56,968 nt of DNA from Comamonadaceae bacterium (GCA_947375135.1 CANCER010000024.1:1-56968); one strand, 5' to 3'. Counted from the first letter of the stretch, positions 1-9,057 are shown. Notes: generated by a model from the sequence alone, not told the origin. Translations and numbers: made by a program.

Positions 1-32
1 AGACCTAGTTCCGAAGAACTTGGCAATTGCCT

Positions 33-305
33 TCAAACGCCCACACTTATCGGCTGTAAATTTTTAAGGAACACAAGAAGCTTTTTTACTCTCTTCTTGC
101 TAACTTCACTGTGATCAGCGAAGCCTTGAATTATGACACAGTTTTTAGCCGCTTTGCAAGTTTTTTCTAAAGTCTTTTTATTTACTCTATCTTGAAACCC
201 GCCTGCACCGTCATCAGCGCAGCCTTCGATTATGGCACGCTTTGAACAGACTTTCAAGAAAGTTCTGAAAAGATGAAAAAGAAACCGGCTTCGGACGGTA
301 CGCAC
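33..305 (-). CDS. Possible small repeat protein or gene remnant
   Basis: An open frame of 90 residues with a GTG start and no clear ribosome binding site. Its interest is an internal duplication of about 33 residues: LKVCSKRAIIEGCADDG in the first copy matches KTCKAAKNCVIIQGFADH in the second, and both run on to an RV-(N/K)-KK motif. At DNA level the copies lie about 99 bp apart (compare 112-145 with 211-244) and have clearly diverged. Conservation of the protein pattern suggests coding history. The stretch is more AT-rich than its surroundings. I recognise no family; the II-x-G-x-AD pattern faintly recalls OmpA C-terminal domains, but too weakly to name. It may be a decayed gene. Confidence 0.25.
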   Translation of the reverse strand: MRTVRSRFLFHLFRTFLKVCSKRAIIEGCADDGAGGFQDRVNKKTLEKTCKAAKNCVIIQGFADHSEVSKKRVKKLLVFLKNLQPISVGV

Positions 306-380
306 CGACAGGCACCGTTGTATGGGGCCGATCTGCCACCCTGCATCTACTACGATGTTGCTTTCTTATAGGACGCGCCC

Positions 381-1682
381 ATGCTGGACCTGCTCATCAC
401 CCGCGCCACGCTGCCTGACGGACGCAGCAATATGTCGGTCGCCGTGCAGGCCGGCAGGATCACGGAGGTGACCCAAGGATTGCAGGCACCCGCCCATGAG
501 ATCGTCGATGCGCAGGGTATGCTGCTGTCCAGTCACTTTGTTGATCCGCACTTCCATATGGACGCCACCCTTTCCTACGGACTGCCGCGCGTCAACCAGA
601 GCGGCACACTGCTGGAGGGCATTGCGCTGTGGGGTGAGCTCAAGCCGCTGCTGACGCAGGAGGCACTGGTCGAACGGGCTCTGGCCTATTGCGACGGGGC
701 CGTCGCCAAGGGCCTGCTGGCCATACGCAGCCATGTAGATGTGTGCGACCCGCGCCTGCTGGCGGTTGATGCCCTGCTGGAAGTGAAGAAACAGGTGGCT
801 CCCTATATAGAGCTGCAACTGGTGGCATTTCCCCAGGACGGCGTACTGCGCGGGCCCCGGGGGCCGCAGCAGCACCTGGACACCCTGAAGCGCGCGCTAG
901 ACAAAGGCGTGGACGTGGTCGGTGGCATTCCCCACTTTGAGCGCACCATGGCCGATGGAGCCCTCAGTGTGAAACTGCTGTGCGAACTTGCCGCAGAGCG
1001 CGGCCTCCCCGTGGACATGCATTGCGACGAGTCGGATGACCCGCACTCCCGCCATGTGGAGACCTTGGCCTTTGAAACCCAGCGCCTGGGACTGCAGGGC
1101 CGCGTCACCGGTTCGCACCTGACCTCCATGCACAGCATGGACAACTACTATGTGAGCAAGCTCATCCCCCTGATGGCGGAGGCACAGCTCCACGTGGTGG
1201 CCAACCCGCTGATCAACATCACCCTGCAGGGCCGCCACGACAGCTACCCCAAGCGCCGCGGCATGACGCGCGTGCCCGAGTTGCTGGCCGCCGGAATCAA
1301 CGTCGCTTTTGGCCATGACTGCGTGATGGACCCCTGGTACGCACTGGGCAGCGGCGACATGCTGGAGGTGGCCCATATGGGGCTGCACGTGGGGCAGATG
1401 ACCAGCCAGACCGCCATGCGCCAGTGTTTTGATGCCGTCACAGTCAATGCCGCGCGGGTGATGGGCCTTCAGGGCTACGGACTGCAGGCGGGCTGCAAGG
1501 CCGACTTTGTCCTGCTGCAGGCGCGCGATCCGGTGGAAGCCATCCGCCTGCGCGCTACCCGGCTCCAGGTGTTCAAGGCCGGGCGACTGATTGCACAAAC
1601 CCCGGCGGCAACCAGCAGCCTGAACCTGCCCGGCCGGCCCGCGCAAACCAGCTGGATGCACGGCCGTCCTGCTGGCACGTGA
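381..1682 (+). CDS. codA: Cytosine deaminase-type amidohydrolase
   Basis: A 433-residue metal-dependent hydrolase of the amidohydrolase superfamily, closest by eye to cytosine deaminase (cytosine to uracil plus ammonia, pyrimidine salvage, cytoplasm). The metal and catalytic set is complete: HFH at 57-59, H214 and E217 in DMHCDESDD, H246 in GSHLTSMH, and D313 in FGHDCVMDPW. That last motif and the MGLHVGQM stretch after it closely resemble E. coli CodA. Length agrees with the family (about 425). The start at ATG 381 follows a GGACGC stretch rather than a strong Shine-Dalgarno. The gene stands alone and converges with the peptidase downstream; no cytosine permease lies beside it. A related deaminase acting on s-triazine or creatinine-like rings cannot be excluded. 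Confidence 0.85.
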   Translation: MLDLLITRATLPDGRSNMSVAVQAGRITEVTQGLQAPAHEIVDAQGMLLSSHFVDPHFHMDATLSYGLPRVNQSGTLLEGIALWGELKPLLTQEALVERALAYCDGAVAKGLLAIRSHVDVCDPRLLAVDALLEVKKQVAPYIELQLVAFPQDGVLRGPRGPQQHLDTLKRALDKGVDVVGGIPHFERTMADGALSVKLLCELAAERGLPVDMHCDESDDPHSRHVETLAFETQRLGLQGRVTGSHLTSMHSMDNYYVSKLIPLMAEAQLHVVANPLINITLQGRHDSYPKRRGMTRVPELLAAGINVAFGHDCVMDPWYALGSGDMLEVAHMGLHVGQMTSQTAMRQCFDAVTVNAARVMGLQGYGLQAGCKADFVLLQARDPVEAIRLRATRLQVFKAGRLIAQTPAATSSLNLPGRPAQTSWMHGRPAGT

Positions 1683-1858
1683 TGCCGCCGACCAGGCCAG
1701 CGCACCCCCAACTTATGCATTGAGAGATGTCGCCGCCCCGCCGTGACCGGCAACGGAACGAAACGGACGCACCCGCAGCCCACCAGAAACCCGCCTTCTT
1801 CCGCCGGAATGTGGAAAGCCCCGTCGGACAGCGGACCCGGCTTGCCCGCGCTACGCCT

Positions 1859-3385
1859 TCAACCCCCCAGGTAACGCTGCTCCAGATGCGTGCGGAAGTG
1901 CGCCGGGTTCAGCGCCTCGCCGGTGGCGCGCTGCACCAGTGCATCGGTAGGCCACAGGCTGGCCTGGCTCCAGATGTTGCGGTTCAGCCAGTCCATCACC
2001 GGCGACACATCCCCGCAGGCGATGCGTGCGTCCAGATCGGCATGCTGTGTGCGCATGCTGGCAAAGTACTGCGCCGCGTACATCGCGCCCAAGGTGTAGC
2101 TGGGGAAGTAGCCGAAGCTACCGCTGGGCCAGTGGATGTCCTGCAGGCAGCCGTCCCGGAAGTTGCCGCGCGTATCCAGGCCGAGATAGGCCTGCATTTT
2201 TTCGTCCCACAGTGCCGGTAGGTCGGCCGGTTCGATGGCGCCATTGATCAGGGCCCGCTCGATCTCGAAACGCAGAATGATGTGGGCCGGATAGGTCAGT
2301 TCGTCTGCATCCACGCGGATCAGCCCGGGCTGCACCCGCGTCAGCAGGCGCGCCAGGTTGTCGGCAGCAAAAGCCGGCTGTGCGCCCAGGTGCTTTTGCA
2401 GCAGCGGCGCCAGCCACTGCACAAAGGCCTGGCTGCGGCCCAGCTGCATCTCGAACGACAGGCTCTGGCTTTCGTGAATACCCATGGAGCGGGCCCGCCC
2501 CACCGGCAGGTGCACCCCGTCACGCGGCAGGTTCTGCTCGTAGCGGGCGTGTCCGGTCTCGTGGATGATGCCCATCAGGCTGCGCACAAAGTCGTCCTCG
2601 CTGTAGCGGGTGGTGATGCGCACATCCTCCGCCACGCCACCGCAAAACGGATGCGTCGAGATGTCCAGCCGCCCGCCCTCAAAGTCAAAGCCCAACAGGC
2701 CCATCACCTCCACACCCAGAGCGCGCTGCTGCGCAACGGGAAAGGGGCCGACGGCCCCCGGTACGGCCTCGGTGGCCTGCTTGGCGCGCACCTGCTGCAC
2801 CAGCCCCGGCAACCAGGTCTTGACGGCGCCGAAGATGCGCTCGATCTCGGCGCTCTGCGCACCCGGCTCGTACTTGTCCATCAGCGCGTCATACGGGCTC
2901 ACCCCACGGGCCTGCGACAGCAGCTCCGCCTCTTCGCGCGCCAGCGTCACCACCGGTTCAAAGTTCTCCCAAAAACCCTTCCAGTCATTGGCCTTGCGCT
3001 GGCTGCGCCAGGCATGTTCACAGCGCGTGCCGGCCAGGGACTGGGCTTGCACCAGGCGCTCGGGCAGCAGATTGGCCAGTTCCCAGTCACGCCGCATCTC
3101 ACGCAGACCGGCCCGCTCGGTGTCTTGCAGGGCTTCGGTGGCCGCGCTCTGCAGCAGGCCGGACAGGCGCGGGTCGGTCAGGGTCTGGTGCATCAGCACC
3201 TGCAGCTCGGCCAGGGCCGCGCCCCGTGCCGCGTTGCCCTTGGGCGGCATCATGGCGGCCTGGTCCCAGCCCACGATGGCGCCCAGGTGCCCCAGGCGGT
3301 AGAGCCGGGTGAAGGTCGCAGTCAGCGCGCAATAGGCGGGATTGGCAGAGCTGGCCGCAGTGGGGCTGGGGTGGTCGTTCGTCAT
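1859..3385 (-). CDS. M32 family metallocarboxypeptidase (Taq type)
   Basis: A 508-residue zinc carboxypeptidase of family M32 (carboxypeptidase Taq), which removes C-terminal residues from peptides in the cytoplasm with broad specificity. The zinc motif HETGH is at 275-279 in GIIHETGHARYE. Other family hallmarks are visible: the early YRLGHLGAIVGWDQAAMMPP stretch, DISTHPF near 241, and GIHESQSL shortly after the zinc motif. Length matches the family (about 500). The first ten or so residues are low-complexity, so the true start may be slightly downstream. The gene is convergent with the deaminase to its left (176 bp between stops) and divergent from the sulfate-binding gene to its right; no functional link is evident. 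Confidence 0.9.
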   Translation of the reverse strand: MTNDHPSPTAASSANPAYCALTATFTRLYRLGHLGAIVGWDQAAMMPPKGNAARGAALAELQVLMHQTLTDPRLSGLLQSAATEALQDTERAGLREMRRDWELANLLPERLVQAQSLAGTRCEHAWRSQRKANDWKGFWENFEPVVTLAREEAELLSQARGVSPYDALMDKYEPGAQSAEIERIFGAVKTWLPGLVQQVRAKQATEAVPGAVGPFPVAQQRALGVEVMGLLGFDFEGGRLDISTHPFCGGVAEDVRITTRYSEDDFVRSLMGIIHETGHARYEQNLPRDGVHLPVGRARSMGIHESQSLSFEMQLGRSQAFVQWLAPLLQKHLGAQPAFAADNLARLLTRVQPGLIRVDADELTYPAHIILRFEIERALINGAIEPADLPALWDEKMQAYLGLDTRGNFRDGCLQDIHWPSGSFGYFPSYTLGAMYAAQYFASMRTQHADLDARIACGDVSPVMDWLNRNIWSQASLWPTDALVQRATGEALNPAHFRTHLEQRYLGG

Positions 3386-3516
3386 GCTTTCATTCTCGCA
3401 CCCGGCGTTGCGTGGCGAACTGCTGAGGTCCCGGCGCAGCGGCCGGACGACTGCCGCTGGCGCAGGATCGCCCGGGCCCGCTGCGGTCGCAGGCTATGCC
3501 AAAGCGCTGCATATAC

Positions 3517-3597
3517 GTTTTTGTAATTAAGAAGTGACGATTCAGTCGTTCCTCTTGGGGCAACAGACTCTCAGAATCCAACCCATCGCACTCTCGC
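3517..3597 (+). promoter_or_regulatory. Leader element shared with the ssuE promoter region
   Basis: Upstream of the sulfate-binding protein gene. Two blocks are nearly identical to blocks at 27657-27736 upstream of ssuE: TTTTGTAATTAAGAAG followed by CGATTCAGTCGTTCC, then CAGAATCCAACCCA and GCACTCT. The spacing between blocks is kept within a few bases and the element ends 24 bp before the start codon. CAGAAT (3572-3577) could be a -10 hexamer with no good -35, as expected of an activated promoter. That both copies precede sulfur-uptake genes suggests binding of a CysB-family regulator; this is inference. Confidence 0.55.
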
Positions 3598-3620
3598 GTC
3601 GCAACAGTTTTGGAGTTGAT

Positions 3621-4670
3621 ATGGCCAAGCCCCCCCTCACCAGCACCCTTTCCCGTCGCCCGTTCCTGCAACTGGCCGCCTCCATTGCCCTGAGCAGCCT
3701 GAGCCTGGGCCATGCCGTCCAGGCCCAGACGCCGCCCCCCATCACCCTGCTCAACGTCAGCTACGACCCCACCCGCGAGCTGTACGTGGACTACAACGCC
3801 GCCTTCACCAGATACTGGAAGGCCAAGACCGGCCAAGACGTCACCATCAAGCAGTCCCACGGCGGCTCCGGCAAGCAGGCGCGCTCGGTGATTGACGGGC
3901 TCGACGCCGATGTGGTGACCCTGGCCCTGGCCGGTGACATTGACGCCATCGCCAAAAACAGCGGCTGGCTGGCCAAGGACTGGCAGAAAAAGCTGCCGCA
4001 CAACTCCGCGCCCTACACCAGCACCATCATCTTTGCCGTGCGCGAAGGCAACCCCAAGGGCATCAAGGACTGGGACGACCTGATCCGCGCCGACGTGAAA
4101 GTGATCACGCCCAACCCCAAGACCTCCGGCGGCGCGCGCTGGAACTACCTGGCCGCCTGGGAATTTGCCAAGCGCAAATTCGGCACTGAGGCCAAGGCCA
4201 AAGAATTCGTGGCGAAGCTCTACGCCAATGTGCCTGTGCTCGACACCGGTGCGCGCGGCTCCACCATCACCTTTGCCCAGCGCAACCAGGGCGATGTGCT
4301 GATTGCCTGGGAGAACGAAGCCTACCTGCTGGAGAAGGAATTCAGCGCCAAGTTTGATGTCGTGGCGCCCCCCTTGAGCATTCTGGCCGAGCCGCCGGTT
4401 GCCGTGGTCGACAAGAACGTGGACAAAAAGGGCACCCGCGTGGTGGCCGAGGAATACCTGAAGTACCTCTACACCGAAGAAGGCCAGGACATTGCCGGCA
4501 AGAACTTCTACCGCCCCGCTGTGTCGGAAAAGGCCAAGACCAAGTACGCCAAGCAGTTCGCCAAGATCAAGCTCTTCACCATCGACGAGGCCTTTGGTGG
4601 CTGGGAAAAGGCCGATAAGGAGCACTTTGTCGACGGCGGCAGTTTCGACCAGATTTACACCAAGAAATAA
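3621..4670 (+). CDS. sbp: Periplasmic sulfate-binding protein (first copy)
   Basis: A 349-residue solute-binding protein of the Sbp/CysP family that captures sulfate (or thiosulfate) in the periplasm for the CysTWA importer. I chose ATG 3621 over the upstream GTG at 3534 because GGAG lies just before it and because it gives a proper signal peptide: basic start, [18 protein letters not shown] core, cleavage near AQA. The family motifs [33 protein letters not shown] and [16 protein letters not shown] are present. No transporter genes adjoin this copy; a second sbp at 54.2 kb is the one near cysT. A shared leader element upstream links it to the ssu locus. Specificity between sulfate and thiosulfate is not decidable by eye. 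Confidence 0.9.
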   Translation: MAKPPLTSTLSRRPFLQLAASIALSSLSLGHAVQAQTPPPITLLNVSYDPTRELYVDYNAAFTRYWKAKTGQDVTIKQSHGGSGKQARSVIDGLDADVVTLALAGDIDAIAKNSGWLAKDWQKKLPHNSAPYTSTIIFAVREGNPKGIKDWDDLIRADVKVITPNPKTSGGARWNYLAAWEFAKRKFGTEAKAKEFVAKLYANVPVLDTGARGSTITFAQRNQGDVLIAWENEAYLLEKEFSAKFDVVAPPLSILAEPPVAVVDKNVDKKGTRVVAEEYLKYLYTEEGQDIAGKNFYRPAVSEKAKTKYAKQFAKIKLFTIDEAFGGWEKADKEHFVDGGSFDQIYTKK

Positions 4671-4673
4671 GGC

Positions 4674-4802
4674 CCCCACGCTTGTGGCTTCGCCGCTCTG
4701 CGAGAACGCTGCGCGTACTGCGCTGCCCCCGAGGGGGTGCGTTTCCCTTCCGGGGCTGACCGCCAAGCGGCTCAGAACACCTTGGGGCAGCCCGGCGGCG
4801 AA
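4674..4802. repeat. GC-rich intergenic repeat, copy 1
   Basis: Fills most of the gap between sbp and metY. It shares blocks with copy 2 at 12286-12366: CCCCCACGCTTG, GCTGCGCTGCCCCC followed by GAGGGGG, and a closing CTTGGGGC-GCCCGGCG. The CCCCC/GGGGG core can form a hairpin. From memory this looks like an interspersed element common in Comamonadaceae genomes, which I cannot verify here. It may act as an attenuator or terminator between the two genes. Confidence 0.6.
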
Positions 4803-4852
4803 ACATAGGCCACACTGTTCTTCCCAACAACCCTTCAGGAAAGAAGACAACC

Positions 4853-6148
4853 ATGACCGACAGCTTGAAATTTGAAACCCTGGCCGTCCACGCCGGCTAC
4901 ACGCCCGACCCCACCACCAAGGCGGTGGCCGTGCCGATTTACCAGACGGTGGCCTACGCGTTTGACAATGCCCAGCATGGCGCGGACCTGTTTGACCTGA
5001 AGGTGGCGGGCAACATCTACACCCGCATCATGAACCCGACGCAGGATGTGCTGGAAAAGCGCGTCGCTGCGTTGGAGGGCGGCATTGCCGCGCTGGCCGT
5101 GGCCTCCGGCCAGACGGCGGTGACCTATGCGATCCAGACCATTGCCGAGGCCGGTGACAACATCGTCTCCAGCACCGCGCTGTATGGCGGCACCTACAAC
5201 CTGTTTGCCCATACGCTGCCGCAATACGGCATCACCACCCGCTTTGCCGACCACCGCGACCCCACCAGCTTTGAGCCGCTGATTGACGAGCGCACCAAGG
5301 CCATCTTCGTGGAGTCGCTGGGCAACCCGCAGGGCAATGTGACCGACATCGCCCGCGTGGCCGAGATCGCGCACCGCCACGGCATTCCACTCATCGTGGA
5401 CAACACCGTGGCCTCACCCTTTTTGCTGCGCCCCATCGAGCACGGTGCCGACATCGTGGTGCATTCGCTCACCAAATACCTGGGCGGCCATGGCACCAGC
5501 ATTGGCGGCGCGATTGTGGACTCGGGCAAGTTCCCTTGGGGTTTGCACAAGGCACGCTTCAAGCGCCTGAACGAGCCGGACGTGAGCTACCACGGCGTGG
5601 TCTACACCGAGGCCTTTGGCCCGGCCGCCTACATCGGCCGCGCCCGTGTGGTGCCGCTGCGCAATATGGGCGCGGCCATTTCGCCCTTCAACGCCTTCCT
5701 CATTTTGCAAGGCATCGAGACCCTGGCGCTGCGCATGGAGCGCATCACCGAGAACACCATCCAGGTGGCGAAGTTTTTGCAAAAGCACGCCAAGGTGGGC
5801 TGGGTGAATTACGCCGGCCTGCCCGAGCACCCGGACCATGCGCTGGCCCAAAAGTACTTGGGCGGCAAGCCTTCGGGCCTCTTGACCTTTGGCGTGAAAG
5901 CACCCGAGGGCAAACGCCGCGAAGCCGGTGCCGCCTTCCTGGATGCGCTGCAGGTGTTCACCCGCCTGGTGAACATTGGCGACGCCAAATCGCTGGCCAC
6001 GCACCCGGCCTCCACCACCCACCGCCAGCTCTCGCCCGAAGAACTGGTGAAGGCCGGCGTGCCGGAAGACGCGGTGCGCTTGTCCATTGGCATTGAGCAC
6101 ATCGACGACCTGCTGGCCGACCTGGACCGGGCACTGGCCGCCACCTAA
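4853..6148 (+). CDS. metY: O-acetylhomoserine sulfhydrylase
   Basis: A 431-residue PLP enzyme of the Cys/Met metabolism family. It joins O-acetylhomoserine with sulfide (or methanethiol) to give homocysteine, so it fixes inorganic sulfur directly into the methionine pathway in the cytoplasm. The PLP lysine is K208 in [11 protein letters not shown]. Other family marks are [15 protein letters not shown] near 54, ASGQTAV near 84, and [10 protein letters not shown] near 152. Length fits MetY (about 430) rather than the shorter cystathionine gamma-synthase. The start has AGGAAAG eight bases upstream. It sits between sbp and cysB, consistent with control by sulfur status. An older label, O-acetylserine sulfhydrylase of the same fold, is less likely. 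Confidence 0.93.
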   Translation: MTDSLKFETLAVHAGYTPDPTTKAVAVPIYQTVAYAFDNAQHGADLFDLKVAGNIYTRIMNPTQDVLEKRVAALEGGIAALAVASGQTAVTYAIQTIAEAGDNIVSSTALYGGTYNLFAHTLPQYGITTRFADHRDPTSFEPLIDERTKAIFVESLGNPQGNVTDIARVAEIAHRHGIPLIVDNTVASPFLLRPIEHGADIVVHSLTKYLGGHGTSIGGAIVDSGKFPWGLHKARFKRLNEPDVSYHGVVYTEAFGPAAYIGRARVVPLRNMGAAISPFNAFLILQGIETLALRMERITENTIQVAKFLQKHAKVGWVNYAGLPEHPDHALAQKYLGGKPSGLLTFGVKAPEGKRREAGAAFLDALQVFTRLVNIGDAKSLATHPASTTHRQLSPEELVKAGVPEDAVRLSIGIEHIDDLLADLDRALAAT

Positions 6149-6159
6149 ACCCTGAAGCA

Positions 6160-6182
6160 GCGCCCCTGACCCCCAGGGGCGC
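6160..6182 (+). terminator. Hairpin between metY and cysB
   Basis: A perfect 9-bp inverted repeat (GCGCCCCTG and CAGGGGCGC) with a 5-base loop just after the metY stop. No T-tract follows, so it may be a weak terminator or an mRNA-stabilising hairpin separating metY from cysB. Confidence 0.35.
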
Positions 6183-6196
6183 GGATTGAAAAGTAC

Positions 6197-7129
6197 ATGA
6201 ATTTCCAACAACTACGCTCCGTGCGCGAGGCCGTGCGCTGCAACTTCAACCTGACCGAAGTGGCCAACATGCTGTTCACCTCGCAGCCCGGAGTCAGCCG
6301 CCAGATCCGCGAACTCGAAGAAGAGCTGGGGGTGGAAATTTTTGTACGCGCCGGCAAGCGCCTGACCGGCCTCACGCCCCCGGGCGAGGCGCTGCTGCCC
6401 ATCGTCGAGCGCCTGCTGCTCGATGCCGAAAACCTCAAGCGCGCCGGCCAGGACTTCACCGCGCAACTCGAAGGCCAGCTCACCGTGGCTGCCACCCACT
6501 CGCAAGCGCGTTATGCGCTGCCGCAGGTGGTCAAGGAGTTCCGCGACTCCTTTCCCAAGGTCACCCTGCACCTGCACCAGGGCTCGCCCAAGCAGGTAGC
6601 GGCCATGCTGCTGTCCGGCGAGGCCGATATCGGCGTGGCCACCGAGGCGCTGGGCGATTACGCGCAGCTGGTCACCCTGCCCTGCTACCGCTGGACCCAC
6701 AGCGTGATCGTGCCGCCCGGCCACCCGCTGCTGCAAGAGACAGCGCCCATCACGCTGCAACAACTCACGCGCTACCCCATCATCACCTACGAGGTGGGCT
6801 ACACCGGACGCTCGCATATTGACGATGCCTTCCACGCCGAAGGCCTGCATCCGGATGTGGTGCTGACCGCCATGGACGCCGACGTCATCAAGACCTATGT
6901 GGAACTGGGCATGGGCATCGGCATCGTGGCCTCCATTGCCGTGGACGAGGAGCGCGACCGCAACCTGGGCATTCTGGATGCCGGCCATTTGTTTGCCTTC
7001 AACGTCACGCGCCTGGGCCTGCGCAAGGGTGCCTGGCTGCGCGGCTACGCTTACAGCTTTGTCGAGCTGTTTGCGCCCACGCTCACGCGCACAGTGGTGG
7101 CTGCCGCCTTCGCAGACCAGGGCGGCTGA
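6197..7129 (+). CDS. cysB: CysB-type LysR transcriptional regulator
   Basis: A 310-residue LysR regulator with an N-terminal winged helix-turn-helix (NFNLTEVANMLFTSQPGVSR, about 14-33) and a C-terminal effector domain from about residue 90. The N-terminus MNFQQLRSVREAVRCNFNLT and the IFVRAGKRLTGLTPPG stretch are typical of CysB/Cbl rather than generic LysR proteins. CysB activates sulfate, thiosulfate and organosulfur uptake genes during cysteine shortage, responding to N-acetylserine or O-acetylserine and sulfide. Both its presumed inducer-producing enzyme (serine acetyltransferase at 11369) and probable targets lie in this window. It lies 48 bp after metY and 10 bp before the YeeE pair. It could instead be the paralogue Cbl/SsuR. 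Confidence 0.88.
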   Translation: MNFQQLRSVREAVRCNFNLTEVANMLFTSQPGVSRQIRELEEELGVEIFVRAGKRLTGLTPPGEALLPIVERLLLDAENLKRAGQDFTAQLEGQLTVAATHSQARYALPQVVKEFRDSFPKVTLHLHQGSPKQVAAMLLSGEADIGVATEALGDYAQLVTLPCYRWTHSVIVPPGHPLLQETAPITLQQLTRYPIITYEVGYTGRSHIDDAFHAEGLHPDVVLTAMDADVIKTYVELGMGIGIVASIAVDEERDRNLGILDAGHLFAFNVTRLGLRKGAWLRGYAYSFVELFAPTLTRTVVAAAFADQGG

Positions 7130-7139
7130 TAATCCCCGG

Positions 7140-7571
7140 ATGACTGCATTTACCCCCTTACACGCGCTGATAGGCGGCCTGCTGATCGGCAGCGCGGCCA
7201 CGCTTTTACTCTGGCTCAACGGCCGCATTGCCGGTGTCACCGGCATGCTGACCGGCCTGCTGGTCAAGCCCTCGGCCAGCCAGAGCTGGCGCCTGCTGTT
7301 TCTGCTGGGGCTGGTGGCCGGTACCGCAGCGTATGAATGGTTTGCCTCCCAGCCCACGCCCGTGCGCCAGGGCTTCCCGCTGCCGCTGCTGGTCGTGGCC
7401 GGCCTGCTCACCGGCTATGGCACGGCGCAGGCCAATGGCTGCACCAGCGGCCACGGCGTCTGCGGCATGGCGCGCTTCTCGCTGCGCTCGCTGGTGGCCA
7501 CCGGCACCTTTCTGAGCGTGGCCATGCTCAGCACCTACGTGTTGCGCCACATCGTGGGGCTAGCCGCATGA
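7140..7571 (+). CDS. YeeE/YedE sulfur transporter, N-terminal half protein
   Basis: A 143-residue membrane protein of the sulphur transport (YeeE/YedE, TsuA-like) family. It has about four hydrophobic segments and the conserved cysteine motif [19 protein letters not shown] (about 99-117), which in the thiosulfate channel TsuA carries functional cysteines. ATG 7140 gives an N-terminus that begins directly with the first membrane segment. In many bacteria the family is one long protein; here, as in other proteobacteria, it is split in two and the partner overlaps by four bases (ATGA). The position right after cysB supports import of thiosulfate or a related reduced sulfur species. The substrate is inferred. 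Confidence 0.82.
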   Translation: MTAFTPLHALIGGLLIGSAATLLLWLNGRIAGVTGMLTGLLVKPSASQSWRLLFLLGLVAGTAAYEWFASQPTPVRQGFPLPLLVVAGLLTGYGTAQANGCTSGHGVCGMARFSLRSLVATGTFLSVAMLSTYVLRHIVGLAA

Positions 7572-8011
7572 GCCGGGCCTTGTTACGCAATGCAGCGGCT
7601 CTGGGCAGTGGCGTGGTGTTCGGCCTGGGCCTGTCACTGGCGCAGATGACCAACCCCGACAAGGTGCTGAATTTTCTGGACATCAGCGGCCACTGGGACC
7701 CCAGCCTGCTGCTGGTGCTGGGCGGCGCCGTGACCCTCAGCACCCTGGCCTTTCGCCTGGTTTTCCGACGCGGCGCGCCGCTCTGGGACAGTCTGTTTCA
7801 CCTGCCCGTTGCCAAGGCCATAGACCGGCCGCTGGTTCTGGGCTCGGCCCTGTTCGGTCTCGGCTGGGGCCTGTCGGGCTACTGCCCGGGCCCGGCCATT
7901 GCGTCCCTGGGTTTTGGCAACCCGGAAGCGCTGTGGGTGGTGCCCAGCATCATTGCCGGAGCTGCCCTGCAGCGCTGGAGCCATTACCGCCAGACGGCCG
8001 ACATCGACTAG
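7568..8011 (+). CDS. YeeE/YedE sulfur transporter, C-terminal half protein
   Basis: A 147-residue membrane protein that pairs with the preceding gene. Start ATG 7568 overlaps its stop codon, implying coupled translation. It carries the second half-motif GWGLSGYCPGPAIASLG (about 104-120) with the conserved cysteine, plus LGLSLAQMTNPDKVLNFLD near the N-terminus, which is typical of the DUF6691/YedE family. About four membrane segments are visible. Together the two halves would make one pore with cysteines from each half relaying the sulfur compound. The C-terminus is short and cytoplasmic in character. Function is inferred from family and neighbours. Confidence 0.8.
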   Translation: MSRALLRNAAALGSGVVFGLGLSLAQMTNPDKVLNFLDISGHWDPSLLLVLGGAVTLSTLAFRLVFRRGAPLWDSLFHLPVAKAIDRPLVLGSALFGLGWGLSGYCPGPAIASLGFGNPEALWVVPSIIAGAALQRWSHYRQTADID

Positions 8012-8103
8012 CACGGCAGCGACCCCCATGCGCCGTGTAAGGGACGCAGACCCTCGCTGACCCTACACTGCGCGGCAATACCCAACCCAACCCCACACTC
8101 CCT

Positions 8104-9057
8104 ATGCAGGCAGACACAGCACAGCGCACGGAATTCGAATGGCCCACCTGGCTGTTGTGGGGCGTGATCTGGGGCTGTTGGGTGCTGCTGGTCAGCCGCT
8201 ACGGCATCCTTCCCGGCTGGATCGCCACCCCCATGCTGATCCTGCTGCTGGCCTGGTACATGAGCTTTCAGCACGAACTCACCCACGGCCACCCGACCCG
8301 TTTTGAAGCCCTCAACCGGCTGATCGGCCTGCCCCCCCTGGCCATCTGGTACCCGTTTGACACCTACAAGACCGACCACCTCAAGCACCACGACGATGCC
8401 CACCTGACCGAGCCCGGCGTGGACACCGAAAGCAACTACATCACCCCGGAGCAAGCCGCCACCATGGGCGCCACCGCGCTGTGGCTGTACAAAAGCCAGC
8501 GCACCGTGCTGGGCCGCCTGCTGATCGGACCGGCCATCGTCAACGTCAGCCTGTGGACGCGGCTGCTGCGCTCGCTGCGCCGGGGCGATGTGGCTGAGCT
8601 CAAGATCTGGGCCGTGCACCTGCCGCTGGTGGCGCTGCTGCTGTGGGGGCTGGAGCAATTCACCGCCCTGACGGCCTGGCACTACTGTTTGGGCATTGCC
8701 TACCCGGCGCTGGGCCTGGCCATGCTGCGCTCGCTCTACGAGCACCGCCCCGGCACCCTGCCGGCACACCGCACCGTCATCAACGAAGCGGCCGCACCCT
8801 GGCGCCTGCTCTACCTGAACAACAACTACCACGTGGTGCACCACGCCTACCCGCAGTTGCCCTGGTACCGGATTGCGGCCCTGTATGCCGCGCAGCGCGA
8901 GGGCTTTCGTGCCGTCAATGGCGGCTTTGTCGTGCCGGGCTACCTCCACCTGATACGCCACTTTGCCTGGCGCCCCATCGACAACCCGGTGCTGGCCAAA
9001 CCCGCCACGGCACCGCGACGCGCTGCCAAGACAGCACCCGCACCGCTCAAACCCTAG
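8104..9057 (+). CDS. Membrane fatty acid desaturase family protein
   Basis: A 317-residue membrane di-iron enzyme. The three histidine clusters are intact: HELTHGH near 59, HLKHHDDAH near 94, and NNYHVVHHAYP near 240. Hydrophobic segments lie before the first cluster and between the second and third. Family members use O2 and electrons to desaturate or hydroxylate acyl chains or carotenoids; the substrate cannot be read from sequence. The ATG has no strong ribosome binding site. It sits in a same-strand run between the sulfur transporter and a PhnD-like protein, 92 bp after the former and 17 bp before the latter, so co-transcription is likely, though a role in sulfur metabolism is not obvious. 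The last 25 residues are low-complexity Ala/Pro/Lys. Confidence 0.8.
   Translation: MQADTAQRTEFEWPTWLLWGVIWGCWVLLVSRYGILPGWIATPMLILLLAWYMSFQHELTHGHPTRFEALNRLIGLPPLAIWYPFDTYKTDHLKHHDDAHLTEPGVDTESNYITPEQAATMGATALWLYKSQRTVLGRLLIGPAIVNVSLWTRLLRSLRRGDVAELKIWAVHLPLVALLLWGLEQFTALTAWHYCLGIAYPALGLAMLRSLYEHRPGTLPAHRTVINEAAAPWRLLYLNNNYHVVHHAYPQLPWYRIAALYAAQREGFRAVNGGFVVPGYLHLIRHFAWRPIDNPVLAKPATAPRRAAKTAPAPLKP

Noticed and set aside
2282..3526. A 414-codon + strand frame opposite the M32 peptidase
   Set aside because: Antisense shadow; composition is His/Gln/Gly-rich without recognisable domain.
3390..4850. A 486-codon - strand frame opposite the first sbp
   Set aside because: Antisense shadow spanning both a gene and an intergenic repeat, with no start signal.
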